Of a DNA stretch of 64,000 nucleotides, positions 1 to 7,679 are shown piece after piece (position 1 is the first letter of the stretch; each line of letters starts with the position of its first letter). Made by a program: the position numbers and the translations under genes. Source of the DNA: Streptomyces phaeochromogenes (GTDB lineage Bacteria > Actinomycetota > Actinomycetes > Streptomycetales > Streptomycetaceae); assembly GCF_001418655.1 (NCBI RefSeq), contig NZ_LIQZ01000161.1, forward strand, positions 62,001 through 126,000. Direction: 5' to 3'. The notes below the pieces were generated by a model. The model had not been told where the DNA came from. It saw only the letters and a program-made list of their open reading frames with translations, and ran no database searches.

Positions 1-349
1 CGAGAGCGTCGGAAAGGCGCGGGTACACCTCGAAGGCGTGGGCCAGACCGGTCAGGCGCAGCAACCGCAGAACGCTCGGGCTGCTGGTCACGAGGCGAAG
101 CCGCCCGTCCCGGATCCTCATGCGGTTCCGGGCGCGGCACAGCGCGGCCAGACCACTGCAGTCGATGAACGTTACGGATCGCAGGTCCAGCACCAGCTCG
201 GGACTCGGTCCGGCGGTCAGGCCATCGAGACGCACCGACAAGGGTGTTGCGGTCAGAATGTCGATCTCGCCGCACAGCCGTACAACAGTGATGTCGCCGA
301 TGATGCGTGTGCTCAGGCGAAGCACTTGCTGTGAGCCGGGTTCGTCCAT
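1..349 (-). CDS. STAS-domain anti-sigma factor antagonist (3' end beyond window)
   Basis: Reading leftward from ATG at 349 gives a single STAS domain that is still open at the window edge (about 116 residues visible). The N-terminal half has the pattern IIGDITVVRLCGEIDILTA, and the conserved phosphorylation loop is VTFIDCSGLAAL with Ser65 as the expected phospho-acceptor. Proteins of this family (SpoIIAA/BldG/RsbV type) bind anti-sigma kinases and are switched by serine phosphorylation. The start is supported by the family length and by the intergenic gap of 144 bp to the upstream CBS gene. A box of the regulon motif (385-400) sits about 40 bp upstream of the start, so it probably belongs to the hypoxia regulon. 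The partner anti-sigma factor is not visible here. Confidence 0.85.
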   Translation of the reverse strand, partial: MDEPGSQQVLRLSTRIIGDITVVRLCGEIDILTATPLSVRLDGLTAGPSPELVLDLRSVTFIDCSGLAALCRARNRMRIRDGRLRLVTSSPSVLRLLRLTGLAHAFEVYPRLSDAL

Positions 350-384
350 GCGCTCAGGAAATCCCGGACGGCTACGCGGAAGGT

Positions 385-400
385 AGGGCCGTTCGGTACC
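385..400. promoter_or_regulatory. Candidate OsdR/DevR-type box upstream of the STAS gene
   Basis: AGGGCCGTTCGGTACC matches the 16-bp near-palindrome repeated before most stress genes of the window (consensus roughly RGGGCCGNNCGGCCCY). It lies in the gap between the CBS-BON stop and the STAS start and can only serve the STAS gene. Right half-site is degenerate. Assignment to the DevR-like regulator is inference. Confidence 0.5.
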
Positions 401-493
401 CTTTCATGCCCTTTGGGAACTTTCCCCGACGGCGCGGAGCAACGGACGAGGAGGCCGTCGCAGCGCACTGCCGGGTGCCGGTCCCGCGGTTCG

Positions 494-1195
494 TCAGGGC
501 GACAGCTGGTCACGTCGCGAGGAGTCGATGCCCGATGCCGGGCCGTCCGTGTCGTCGACCCTGTGATCCAGGTGTTCCGAGACCTCGACGACGCCGTCCA
601 CGCTGCGGCACAGCCGCACGACCACGGGAATGGTGGATCTGCGCTCAACGGTTCCGCGCAGAGTGACCCGGCCGTCCACGACGTGAGCGGTCACCGCTGT
701 GGGCGGGATACCCAGCGTGTGCACCAGTATGTCCCCGGTGATCTCCTCGCGGATGGCGCGGTCCCCGCGCAGGAACACCCGCAGCAGGTCTCCACGGCTT
801 ATCAAGCCGATCAGTCGGCCGCTCGCGTCCACTACCGGCAGTCGCTTGACACGATTCCGTTCCATTGCCCGGGCGGCCTCGGCCACTGTCCATTCCGGAC
901 GGCCGGTGACGACCGGGCTGGTCATCAGCCCACCGGCCGTGGTCGCTTCGGCCCTGGCCGGTTCGGCGGGCCAGGGGTCGAGGCCGGGCCCCGCCGCCGT
1001 GTCGAGCCGGCCTGCCTCCCTGCGGAGCAGGTCCGCCTCGGACACCACTCCGACGGGGCGGTCGCCGTCGTCCACGACCGGAACCGCGGTGATGTCGTGC
1101 TCGGCGAGCAGTTTGGCCATTTCCGTGAAAGACGCGTCCTGCCGCACGCTCACGACCTCGGTTGTCATCAGTTCGCTCACGATGCGGTGCCTCAT
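494..1195 (-). CDS. CBS-pair and BON domain protein
   Basis: This 233-residue soluble protein has two CBS motifs (about residues 1-60 and 85-145; patterns ITAVPVVDDGDRPVGVVSEADL and VKRLPVVDASGRLIGLISRGDL), followed by a BON domain (about 150-220). CBS pairs bind adenosyl nucleotides and BON domains bind phospholipid or protein surfaces; the combination is typical of actinobacterial dormancy regulons. The start was placed at MRHRIV rather than 21 bp further out because AAGGAGG lies 8 bp before this ATG and overlaps the longer version's first codons. It is divergent from an alcohol dehydrogenase with regulon boxes in the shared gap. A paralog of the same architecture lies at 15440-16162. Ligand unknown. 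Confidence 0.87.
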   Translation of the reverse strand: MRHRIVSELMTTEVVSVRQDASFTEMAKLLAEHDITAVPVVDDGDRPVGVVSEADLLRREAGRLDTAAGPGLDPWPAEPARAEATTAGGLMTSPVVTGRPEWTVAEAARAMERNRVKRLPVVDASGRLIGLISRGDLLRVFLRGDRAIREEITGDILVHTLGIPPTAVTAHVVDGRVTLRGTVERRSTIPVVVRLCRSVDGVVEVSEHLDHRVDDTDGPASGIDSSRRDQLSP

Positions 1196-1268
1196 GGCCC
1201 CTGCCTCCTTCGACATGGTTCTCAGCGTTCCTGCTGCCCACTGTCCGGTACCCGGGCACGGCTCTGCA

Positions 1269-1303
1269 GGGGCTGATCGGCCCCGCCTGCTGCCGAACGG
1301 CCC
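1269..1303. promoter_or_regulatory. Two candidate OsdR/DevR-type boxes in divergent promoter
   Basis: GGGGCTGATCGGCCCC at 1269-1284 is a near-perfect copy of the regulon motif. A second, weaker copy is centred on CCGAACGG at 1293-1300, 20 bp away, and a further CCGAACCGG follows at 1302-1310. They lie between the divergent CBS-BON and alcohol dehydrogenase genes and could control both. Confidence 0.6.
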
Positions 1304-1468
1304 GAACCGGCCCTGCCGGTCTTCCTGAGGTGGGGGCCGACCAGCCCATGCGGGCGGCAGCCATCCCGGTCAGGCTGGACATGTGGGGCGGTACCGGTTG
1401 GCCGCAACCGGGGCCTCGCATCGAAGCGGTCACCACGGCCGGCCGGCACACCGAGGAAAGGGATCGTC

Positions 1469-2536
1469 ATGAAGGCACTCGTCTTCCACGGCCCCGGACA
1501 GTCCGCCTGGGAGGATGTCGCGGACCCCGGTATCCAGGACGCCACCGACGCGGTCGTCCGCGTCGACACCGTCACCATCTGTGGAACGGACCTGCACATC
1601 CTCAAGGGCGACGTACCCGAGGTACGTCCGGGAACGGTCCTCGGTCACGAGGCCGTCGGCGAGATCGTCGAGGTCGGCAGCGACGTACGCAGCGTCCGTC
1701 CCGGCGACCGGGTGCTCGTCTCGTGCATCACGGCGTGCGGCCGTTGCCGCTTCTGCCGGGAGGGATCGTACGGGCAGTGCCGCGGCGGAGGAGGCTGGAT
1801 CCTCGGCCACCTGATCAACGGCACGCAGGCCGAGTACGTCCGCGTGCCCCACGCCGACCTGTCCACGCACCTGCTGCCGGGCGCCTTGGACAGCAAGGAC
1901 GCCGTGCTGCTGGCCGACATCTTCCCCACGGCCTACGAGGTGGGTGTGCTGAACGGCCGCGTACGGCCCGGAGACACCGTCGCCGTCGTGGGCGCCGGTC
2001 CCATCGGTCTCGCCGCGATCGCCACCGCCCGGCTGTACACACCCGAGAAGATCATCGCCGTGGACCTCGCCCCGGCCCGGCTGGAGGCGGCCAAGCACCT
2101 CGGCGCCGACGCCGTGGCGGTCGCGGGCGAGGCCGAATCGCTGGTCGCCGACCTCACCGAAGGCCTCGGGGCCGATGTCGTCGTCGAAGCGGTCGGAGTC
2201 CCGGAAGCCTTCGAGACGTGCACGCGCATGGTGCGGCCGGGTGGACACGTGGCCAACGTCGGTGTGCACGGCAAGCCCGCCCTGCTGCACCTCGAAGAGC
2301 TGTGGATCAAGAACGTGACGATCACCACCGGGCTGGTCGACACGTCCTCCACGCCGACGCTGCTGCGCATGATGGCAGGGGGCCGCCTGCCCGCCTCGTC
2401 GATGGTCACCCACACCTTCCAGCTGGACCAGATGGAAGAGGCGTACGACGTCTTCTCCCGGGCCGCCGACACCGGCGCGCTCAAAGTCGTCCTCGGCGGG
2501 CAGCCGCACGACGTTCTGACGGTCAGGGCGTCCTGA
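1469..2536 (+). CDS. Zinc-dependent alcohol dehydrogenase (MDR family)
   Basis: The 355-residue product is a medium-chain dehydrogenase/reductase. It has a catalytic-zinc segment (CGTDLHILKGDVPEV and GHEAVGEIVEVG), a four-cysteine structural-zinc lobe (CGRCRFC followed by QC, near residues 90-112), and a Rossmann glycine motif VVGAGPIGLAAIATA near 173-187. It should oxidise or reduce an alcohol/aldehyde pair with NAD(H) or NADP(H). Substrate cannot be read from sequence. AAAGGGATCGTC precedes the ATG. It is distinct from the two nearly identical ADHs at 9399 and 50952. Located downstream of regulon boxes, it fits re-oxidation of reduced cofactor when oxygen is short. The HTH-PNPOx gene follows 19 bp later, probably in the same transcript. 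Confidence 0.9.
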   Translation: MKALVFHGPGQSAWEDVADPGIQDATDAVVRVDTVTICGTDLHILKGDVPEVRPGTVLGHEAVGEIVEVGSDVRSVRPGDRVLVSCITACGRCRFCREGSYGQCRGGGGWILGHLINGTQAEYVRVPHADLSTHLLPGALDSKDAVLLADIFPTAYEVGVLNGRVRPGDTVAVVGAGPIGLAAIATARLYTPEKIIAVDLAPARLEAAKHLGADAVAVAGEAESLVADLTEGLGADVVVEAVGVPEAFETCTRMVRPGGHVANVGVHGKPALLHLEELWIKNVTITTGLVDTSSTPTLLRMMAGGRLPASSMVTHTFQLDQMEEAYDVFSRAADTGALKVVLGGQPHDVLTVRAS

Positions 2537-2555
2537 CAGGAGGAAGTGACCGGTA

Positions 2556-3242
2556 ATGCCGGAGCACACACCACCGAACACGGCGTCCTCGGCGGCGAAT
2601 GCCGCACGGGGCGACATCGGGCGGCGCATCGCCCAGCGCCGAGGGGAACTCGGCCTGACCCGGCAGGAGACCGCAGAGCGGGCGGGTACGGTCCCCAGCT
2701 ACCTCCAGTACCTGGAGGAACAGTCCACCGCCACGCCCGGCACCGGCGTCCTCATCCGGCTCGCCGACGCCCTGGAGACCACGGTTACGGCCCTGCGCGG
2801 TGGTGACGCCGACCTGCCGCCGGGGGTCGGCCGGGCCGCCGGCCGCCCGGAGCTCGTGGAGCTGAGCACCGAGGAGTGCCGCGCACGGCTGTCGACGCAC
2901 GGTGTCGGACGACTCGCCATGTCCACGCCCACCGGGCCAGTCGTCGTTCCCGTGAACTACAGCGTCGTCGACGGTGCGGTCGTCTTCCGGACCGCTCCCG
3001 GCGCGGCACCTGCGGCCGCCGCCGGGCAGCAGGTCGCCTTCGAGGTCGACCACATCGACGAGGCACTCAGCCGAGGCTGGAGCGTGCTCGTGCGTGGCCG
3101 CGCACGCGAGGTGACCGAGCCCGACGCCGTACGCCGGCTGGAGGAGCGGGCGTACAGCGGTCCATGGGCGGGCGGCGAGCGGAACACGTGGGTGTCTATC
3201 GACCTCGCCGACATCACCGGGCGCTCGATCACGGTGCGCTGA
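2556..3242 (+). CDS. XRE-type HTH fused to PNPOx-like flavin-binding domain
   Basis: The protein of 228 residues begins with an XRE/Cro-type helix-turn-helix (about 12-78: LGLTRQETAERAGTVPSYLQYLEE) and continues as a split-barrel pyridoxamine 5'-phosphate oxidase-like domain (about 90-225: LSTEECRARLSTHGVGRLAM, with VVVPVNYSVVDGAVVFRT). Split-barrel proteins bind FMN, F420 or heme, so a redox- or oxygen-sensing regulator is plausible, though this is inference. AGGAGG lies 12 nt before the ATG. It follows the zinc alcohol dehydrogenase by 19 bp. The next PNPOx gene (3468) carries only the second domain. A perfect palindrome lies downstream. Confidence 0.85.
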   Translation: MPEHTPPNTASSAANAARGDIGRRIAQRRGELGLTRQETAERAGTVPSYLQYLEEQSTATPGTGVLIRLADALETTVTALRGGDADLPPGVGRAAGRPELVELSTEECRARLSTHGVGRLAMSTPTGPVVVPVNYSVVDGAVVFRTAPGAAPAAAAGQQVAFEVDHIDEALSRGWSVLVRGRAREVTEPDAVRRLEERAYSGPWAGGERNTWVSIDLADITGRSITVR

Positions 3243-3280
3243 TGCCGCGAGCGGTGTGAACGGAGACGCGGCCGGTACGG

Positions 3281-3324
3281 CCGTTATGTCGTGGGAGGGC
3301 CCGGGCCCTCCCACGACATAACGG
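3281..3324. terminator. 44-bp perfect palindrome, probable bidirectional terminator or cruciform
   Basis: The left arm 3281-3302 (begins CCGTTATGTCG) is exactly mirrored by 3303-3324 with no spacer. In RNA it would fold into a hairpin of about 20 bp with the central GGGCCC opened as a loop. It starts 38 bp after the HTH-PNPOx stop, so termination is the simplest role. No poly-U tract follows, as is usual in Streptomyces. The absence of any mismatch is unusual. Confidence 0.6.
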
Positions 3325-3467
3325 CGAAGTGCTCAGGTGCGTGCCCGCGGGCGACACCGCCGGGGCCACTCGCCGGCAGTCGTGGACCGGTGGGCTCTCG
3401 TCCCCGCCGCCACCGGCGCACAGCATGGGACACATACCGCTGCACCACGTGAGAGCTGGAGCGCCCG

Positions 3468-3908
3468 ATGCATCCCAACGACGGATTCCGCGAACTCGAC
3501 CGGCAGGAGCGCCTGCGCCTGTTGGCCGGGGCGCCCGTCGGCCGCATTGTCCACACCCGTCACGCCCTGCCCGCGGTCCTGCCGGTCGACTTCGCCCTGG
3601 ACGGCGATTCCGCCGTGCTGCTGCGCACCGCGGCGGATTCTGAACTGTCCCGCGCTGTCGACGGTGCGGTGGTCGCCTTCGAGGCGGACGAGCTCGACGC
3701 CGTCGCGCACTCCGGCTGGAGCGTCGTCATCACCGGACACGCCACCGTGGTCACCGATACCGCCGAGCACAGGCGGCTGTCCCTGACCGGCCCGCACTCC
3801 TGGGTCGCCGCACCCGGGGAAGTCTTCGTACGCATCGAGGCCGAGCTGGTCACCGGTCGTGAACTCGTCGGCGGGCGCACGATCTACGGGGTGGGCATCT
3901 CCTCCTGA
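3468..3908 (+). CDS. PNPOx-like (split-barrel) stress protein
   Basis: The 146-residue protein is a single pyridoxamine 5'-phosphate oxidase-like domain: LDRQERLRLLAGAPVGRIVHTRHALPAVLPVDF at the start, then a barrel ending in FVRIEAELVTGRELV. Related small flavin/F420-binding proteins belong to dormancy regulons in mycobacteria. It aligns by eye with the C-terminal half of the preceding HTH-fused protein, including the SGWSVVITGHA / RGWSVLVRGRA segment, so the two look like paralogs. A GAGCTGGAGCG purine tract precedes the ATG. No box of the regulon type was found in the 143 bp after the palindrome. Cofactor and substrate unknown. Confidence 0.82.
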   Translation: MHPNDGFRELDRQERLRLLAGAPVGRIVHTRHALPAVLPVDFALDGDSAVLLRTAADSELSRAVDGAVVAFEADELDAVAHSGWSVVITGHATVVTDTAEHRRLSLTGPHSWVAAPGEVFVRIEAELVTGRELVGGRTIYGVGISS

Positions 3909-3923
3909 ACCAACTGCGCCACG

Positions 3924-3950
3924 CGCCCCGCATCTGGCTGGTGCGGGGCG
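3924..3950 (+). terminator. Hairpin after PNPOx gene
   Basis: CGCCCCGCA (3924-3932) pairs perfectly with TGCGGGGCG (3942-3950) around a 9-nt loop, starting 16 bp after the stop codon. Position and GC-rich stem fit a rho-independent terminator without U-tract. Confidence 0.6.
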
Positions 3951-3988
3951 TGCCCCTGTCATCGACGGGTCGATCGGGACGAGGTCGT

Positions 3989-4024
3989 GGGGACCAACGG
4001 TCCCGCTCGGGGACAAGCGGCCAC
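3989..4024. promoter_or_regulatory. Tandem candidate OsdR/DevR-type boxes before permease relic
   Basis: GGGGACCAACGGTCCC (3989-4004) and GGGGACAAGCGGCCAC (4009-4024) are spaced 20 bp centre to centre. The first is especially close to the mycobacterial DosR box (GGGACTTNNGTCCC type). They sit about 100 bp before the start of a decayed amino-acid permease and about 460 bp before pflB. Confidence 0.6.
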
Positions 4025-4105
4025 TGACCGCGGATGCTCCCCGCGCAGCAGGATCAGTCCCAGATCAACTCCCCTGCTGGAACGGCCGGATGAAGGAGCA
4101 CAGCC

Positions 4106-4242
4106 ATGTCCGCGACCACGCGAGGACATGAACTTTCCGGCGCACGGGAGCGGTGGCTCCACCCTCCGACAAAAGACAGGCAGTCGGACTTCCGGCGGCG
4201 GCCGCGCTGGTGATCGGCAGCATCATCGGCACCGGAGTCTCA
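4106..4242 (+). pseudogene. Amino-acid permease (APC family) N-terminal relic
   Basis: An ATG at 4106, preceded by AAGGAGCACAGCC, opens a short frame. In the neighbouring frame, about 4165-4242, the translation KRQAVGLPAAAALVIGSIIGTGV is the classic first transmembrane segment of APC-superfamily amino-acid permeases (the IGSIIGTGV signature). The start codon and this segment are out of frame with each other, and homology stops abruptly at 4242. The rest of the permease (normally over 450 residues) is missing. This is therefore a decayed gene whose promoter boxes survive. Substrate unknown. Confidence 0.6.
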
Positions 4243-4286
4243 GCGACGTCATGTCGCCGCGCCGGGTGCCGGGTGTCCGGTGCGAG

Positions 4287-4381
4287 AGGGCCGATCGGCC
4301 CCATCCAGGTGGGAACACCGGCCCGGAGGGCCTTCTTTGTCCTGGCCCGATCGGCGTCGTCGAGGGCTCCCGACGGCCCTG
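4287..4381. promoter_or_regulatory. Candidate OsdR/DevR-type boxes in pflB promoter region
   Basis: AGGGCCGATCGGCCCC at 4287-4302 is an excellent motif copy. A weaker one is centred 21 bp on (near 4315, with CACCGGCC as right half), and a third half-conserved copy ends in CGACGGCCCT at 4364-4381. They lie 90-180 bp upstream of pflB. Confidence 0.6.
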
Positions 4382-4468
4382 TTCCGCGCCTGCCGCCCGG
4401 ACGAGTATCGACAGCAGAGACGTCCACGGGATTCCGCGGACACGTCATGAACGTATGCGGAGGCAGTT

Positions 4469-6730
4469 ATGGCGACGGTGGCACCAACCAGCGTGCAGGC
4501 ACCAGAGTCCGCGTGGCGCGGTTTCACGGGCGGGCACTGGCGCGACCACGTCGACGTGCGCGACTTCATCCAGGCCAACTACACCCCGTACGAAGGCGAC
4601 GCAGCCTTCCTCGCCGGTCCCACGGAGCGGACCCGCACCGTGTGGCAGAAGATCGTCGCGCTGTTCCCGGAGGAGCGGCGCAGGGGCATCCTGGACGTCG
4701 ACACCGCGACCCCGGCCACGATCACCTCGCACGCGCCGGGATACATCGACCGCGAGCGGGAGCTGATCGTCGGCCTGCAGACCGACGCCCCGCTGAAGCG
4801 CGCGATCATGCCGAACGGCGGCCTGCGGATGGTCGAGAACGGACTCAAGGCGTACGGCTACGAGGTCGACCCCTTCGTCACCAGGGTTTTCGGCACCTAC
4901 CGCAAGACCCACAACGACGGAGTCTTCGACGCGTACACCCCCGAGATGCGCGCCGCCCGCAAGGCCGGGATCATCACCGGGCTGCCCGACGCCTACGGCC
5001 GGGGTCGGATCATCGGCGACTACCGCAGGGTGGCGCTCTACGGCACCAACCGGCTTGCGGAGGCCAAGCGTGCCGAACGCGCCTTGCTGGACGCACAGCC
5101 CTCCACCCCGGACGTCATCCGGGACCGCGAGGAACTGGCCGAGCAGACAAGGGCGTTGGGCGAGCTGGCAGAGATGGCCGCCTCGTACGGCTGCGACGTC
5201 ACCCGACCCGCCGCCACCGCACACGAGGCCGTCCAGTGGCTCTACCTCGGCTATCTGGCCGCGGTGAAGGAGCAGAACGGCGCGGCGATGTCGCTGGGCC
5301 GCACCTCGACCTTCCTGGACGTCTACCTCCAGCGCGACCTGACCGAGGGCCGCATCGACGAGACCCGGGCCCAGGAGCTGATCGACGACTTCGTGATCAA
5401 GCTGCGGATCGTACGGTTCCTGCGCACCCCCGAGTACGACGCGCTGTTCTCCGGCGACCCGACCTGGGTCACCGAGTCCATCGGCGGCATCGGCACCGAC
5501 GGACGTCCGCTGGTCACACGTACCTCCTTCCGCTTCCTGCGGACGCTCTACAACCTCGGCCCCGCCCCGGAGCCCAACCTGACGGTGCTGTGGTCGCCCC
5601 GGCTGCCGGACGCCTTCAAGCAGTTCTGCGCCCAGGTGTCCATCGACACCAGCGCGGTCCAGTACGAGTCCGACGAGCTGATGCGCCCGTGCACCGGCGA
5701 CGACACGGCGATCGCCTGCTGCGTCTCGGCGATGGCGGTCGGCCGGCAGATGCAGTTCTTCGGAGCGCGGGTGAACCTCGCGAAGGCTCTGCTGTACGCG
5801 ATCAACGGCGGCCGGGACGAGATGACCGGCGAGCAGATCGGCCCCGAGACGACCGCACTGACCGGCGAGTACCTGGAGTACGAGGAGCTGTCGAAGGCGT
5901 ACGACGGGATGCTGGAATGGCTGGCCGCCACCTACGTCAACACGCTCAACGTCATCCACTTCATGCACGACAAGTACGCCTACGAGCGCATCGAGATGGC
6001 ACTGCACGACCACCCCGTGCACCGCTTCATGGCGTGCGGCATCGCCGGGCTCTCGGTTGCGGCCGACAGCCTCTCGGCCGTCAAGTACGCGCGGGTGAAG
6101 GTGATCCGCGACGGCACCGGGCTGGCCGTGGACTACGAGACCGAGGGCGACTACCCGGCATACGGCAACAACGACGACCGCGTCGACGCCCTCGCCGTCG
6201 AGCTGGTGAAGTCCTTCATGGCGAAGGTGCGCGCACACCCCGCCTACCGGGACGCCGAGCACACCCAGTCGGTGCTGACGATCACCTCGAACGTGGTCTA
6301 CGGCAAGCACACCGGCAACACCCCCGACGGCCGGCAGGCCGGACAGCCCTTCGCGCCCGGCGCCAACCCCATGAACGGCCGCGACCGGCACGGAGTGGCC
6401 GCCTCCGCGCTCTCGGTCGCCAAGCTCCCCTACGAGCAGGCACGTGACGGCATCTCGCTGACCACGACGATCACCCCGGAGGGGCTGGGGCACGCGCCCG
6501 CCGAGCGCGCGGGCCATCTGGTGGGCATCCTCGACGCGTACACGGCCTCCGGCGGCTTCCACATGAACGTCAACGTCCTCGATCGGGCAACGCTGGAGGA
6601 CGCGATGGAACACCCCGAGAAGTACCCGGAGCTGACCATCCGGGTCTCCGGCTACGCCGTCAACTTCGTACGCCTGACCCGCGAGCAGCAGCTCGACGTG
6701 ATCAGCCGCACCTTCCACGGAACGCTGTGA
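4469..6730 (+). CDS. pflB: Formate C-acetyltransferase (pyruvate formate-lyase)
   Basis: The 753-residue product converts pyruvate and CoA to acetyl-CoA and formate by a glycyl-radical mechanism. It has the full length of classical PflB (E. coli 760). The paired catalytic cysteines are Cys417-Cys418 in DTAIACCVSAM, and the radical glycine is Gly728 in RVSGYAV near the C-terminus. GGAGGCAGTT precedes the ATG. The activase gene overlaps its stop codon, so the pair is translationally coupled. The enzyme is destroyed by oxygen when activated, so its presence in a streptomycete-like genome implies use in anoxic or microaerobic conditions. This fits the regulon boxes upstream. No GrcA/YfiD-like spare-part protein or AdhE is visible nearby. 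Confidence 0.96.
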   Translation: MATVAPTSVQAPESAWRGFTGGHWRDHVDVRDFIQANYTPYEGDAAFLAGPTERTRTVWQKIVALFPEERRRGILDVDTATPATITSHAPGYIDRERELIVGLQTDAPLKRAIMPNGGLRMVENGLKAYGYEVDPFVTRVFGTYRKTHNDGVFDAYTPEMRAARKAGIITGLPDAYGRGRIIGDYRRVALYGTNRLAEAKRAERALLDAQPSTPDVIRDREELAEQTRALGELAEMAASYGCDVTRPAATAHEAVQWLYLGYLAAVKEQNGAAMSLGRTSTFLDVYLQRDLTEGRIDETRAQELIDDFVIKLRIVRFLRTPEYDALFSGDPTWVTESIGGIGTDGRPLVTRTSFRFLRTLYNLGPAPEPNLTVLWSPRLPDAFKQFCAQVSIDTSAVQYESDELMRPCTGDDTAIACCVSAMAVGRQMQFFGARVNLAKALLYAINGGRDEMTGEQIGPETTALTGEYLEYEELSKAYDGMLEWLAATYVNTLNVIHFMHDKYAYERIEMALHDHPVHRFMACGIAGLSVAADSLSAVKYARVKVIRDGTGLAVDYETEGDYPAYGNNDDRVDALAVELVKSFMAKVRAHPAYRDAEHTQSVLTITSNVVYGKHTGNTPDGRQAGQPFAPGANPMNGRDRHGVAASALSVAKLPYEQARDGISLTTTITPEGLGHAPAERAGHLVGILDAYTASGGFHMNVNVLDRATLEDAMEHPEKYPELTIRVSGYAVNFVRLTREQQLDVISRTFHGTL

Positions 6731-7473
6731 GCACCGTGAGGGCGATGACCACCGGCCGGATCCACTCCTGGGACCTGTCCACCGGCGTGGACGGTCCCGG
6801 GACCCGGTTCGTCCTCTTCGTCAACGGCTGCCCGCTGCGCTGCCTGTACTGCGCCAACCCCGACACCTGGCACATGCGGGACGGCCGTGAGGCCACCGTC
6901 GACGAGGTGATGGCCGAGATCGACAAGTACCGGGAATTCATCACGACTGCCGGGGGAGGGGTGACGATCACCGGCGGTGAGCCACTGCTCCAGCCCGCCT
7001 TCACCGCCTCGGTCCTGCGCCGCTGCAAGGAGGCGGGACTGCACACCGCCGTGGACACCTCCGGCCTCCTCGGCGCACGGGCCACCGACGAACTCCTCGC
7101 CGACACCGACCTGGTGCTGCTCGACATCAAGGCCTTCGAGATCGCCACGTACCGGACACTGACCGGAGGTGAACTCGCCCCCACTCTCAGCTTCGCCACT
7201 CGCCTGGACCGCCTGGGCATCCCGGTGTGGATCCGCTACGTCCTGGTCCCCGGCTGGACCGACGACCCCGAAGCGGTCGACGGCTTGGCTCGCTTCGTCG
7301 CCGGCCTCGGCAACGTGGACCGCGTGGACGTCCTGCCGTTCCACAAGCTGGGCGCCTCGAAGTACGAAGCCCTGGACATCCCCTTCCCACTGCGTGACAA
7401 CCCCGTCCCCGGACCGGCACTGACCGAACGGGTCCGAGAGCAGTTCAGGGAGCACGGGCTCGTGACCTACTGA
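6727..7473 (+). CDS. pflA: Pyruvate formate-lyase activating enzyme (radical SAM)
   Basis: The 248-residue product installs the glycyl radical on PflB using S-adenosylmethionine and a 4Fe-4S cluster. The cluster-binding CX3CX2C motif is Cys35, Cys39 and Cys42 (NGCPLRCLYCAN), and GGGVTITGGEPLLQP follows as the GGE motif that holds the SAM amino group. The length equals that of E. coli PflA. It starts at a GTG that overlaps the pflB stop (GTGA), a strong sign of coupled translation and of a complete, functional pfl system. Confidence 0.96.
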   Translation: MSTVRAMTTGRIHSWDLSTGVDGPGTRFVLFVNGCPLRCLYCANPDTWHMRDGREATVDEVMAEIDKYREFITTAGGGVTITGGEPLLQPAFTASVLRRCKEAGLHTAVDTSGLLGARATDELLADTDLVLLDIKAFEIATYRTLTGGELAPTLSFATRLDRLGIPVWIRYVLVPGWTDDPEAVDGLARFVAGLGNVDRVDVLPFHKLGASKYEALDIPFPLRDNPVPGPALTERVREQFREHGLVTY

Positions 7474-7537
7474 GCATCGTCCCGAGTACGGCACCAGTGC
7501 CGGTACGCGGCCAGGGAGGTCGGCGGCGTCGGTACCG

Positions 7538-7574
7538 CTCCCAACCGGCCCTGCGGATGGGGCCGTTCAGCCCT
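7538..7574. promoter_or_regulatory. Tandem candidate OsdR/DevR-type boxes before first doxX-like gene
   Basis: CTCCCAACCGGCCCTG (7538-7553, left half degenerate) and GGGGCCGTTCAGCCCT (7559-7574) are exactly 21 bp apart. The same pair with the same spacing and nearly the same sequence recurs at 49016-49052 before the second copy of the gene. Confidence 0.6.
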
Positions 7575-7679
7575 GCGCCAACGGACCTTCGGCATCCGGC
7601 GGCGCCCCTCCCGCGCCACAAGAGTGAGCGGTGTCAGGGCACAGGCCCGGCATCGTCGCTTTCCGAAGGGGTCACCATC

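Noticed and set aside
3269..3283. GCGGCCGGTACGGCC as another regulator box
   Set aside because: The half-sites are one base further apart than in the other boxes, it follows a stop codon immediately before a terminator-like palindrome, and the next start is about 190 bp away.
4445..6718. Minus-strand frame of about 750 codons opposite pflB
   Set aside because: Shadow frame; the plus strand has every PflB catalytic motif.
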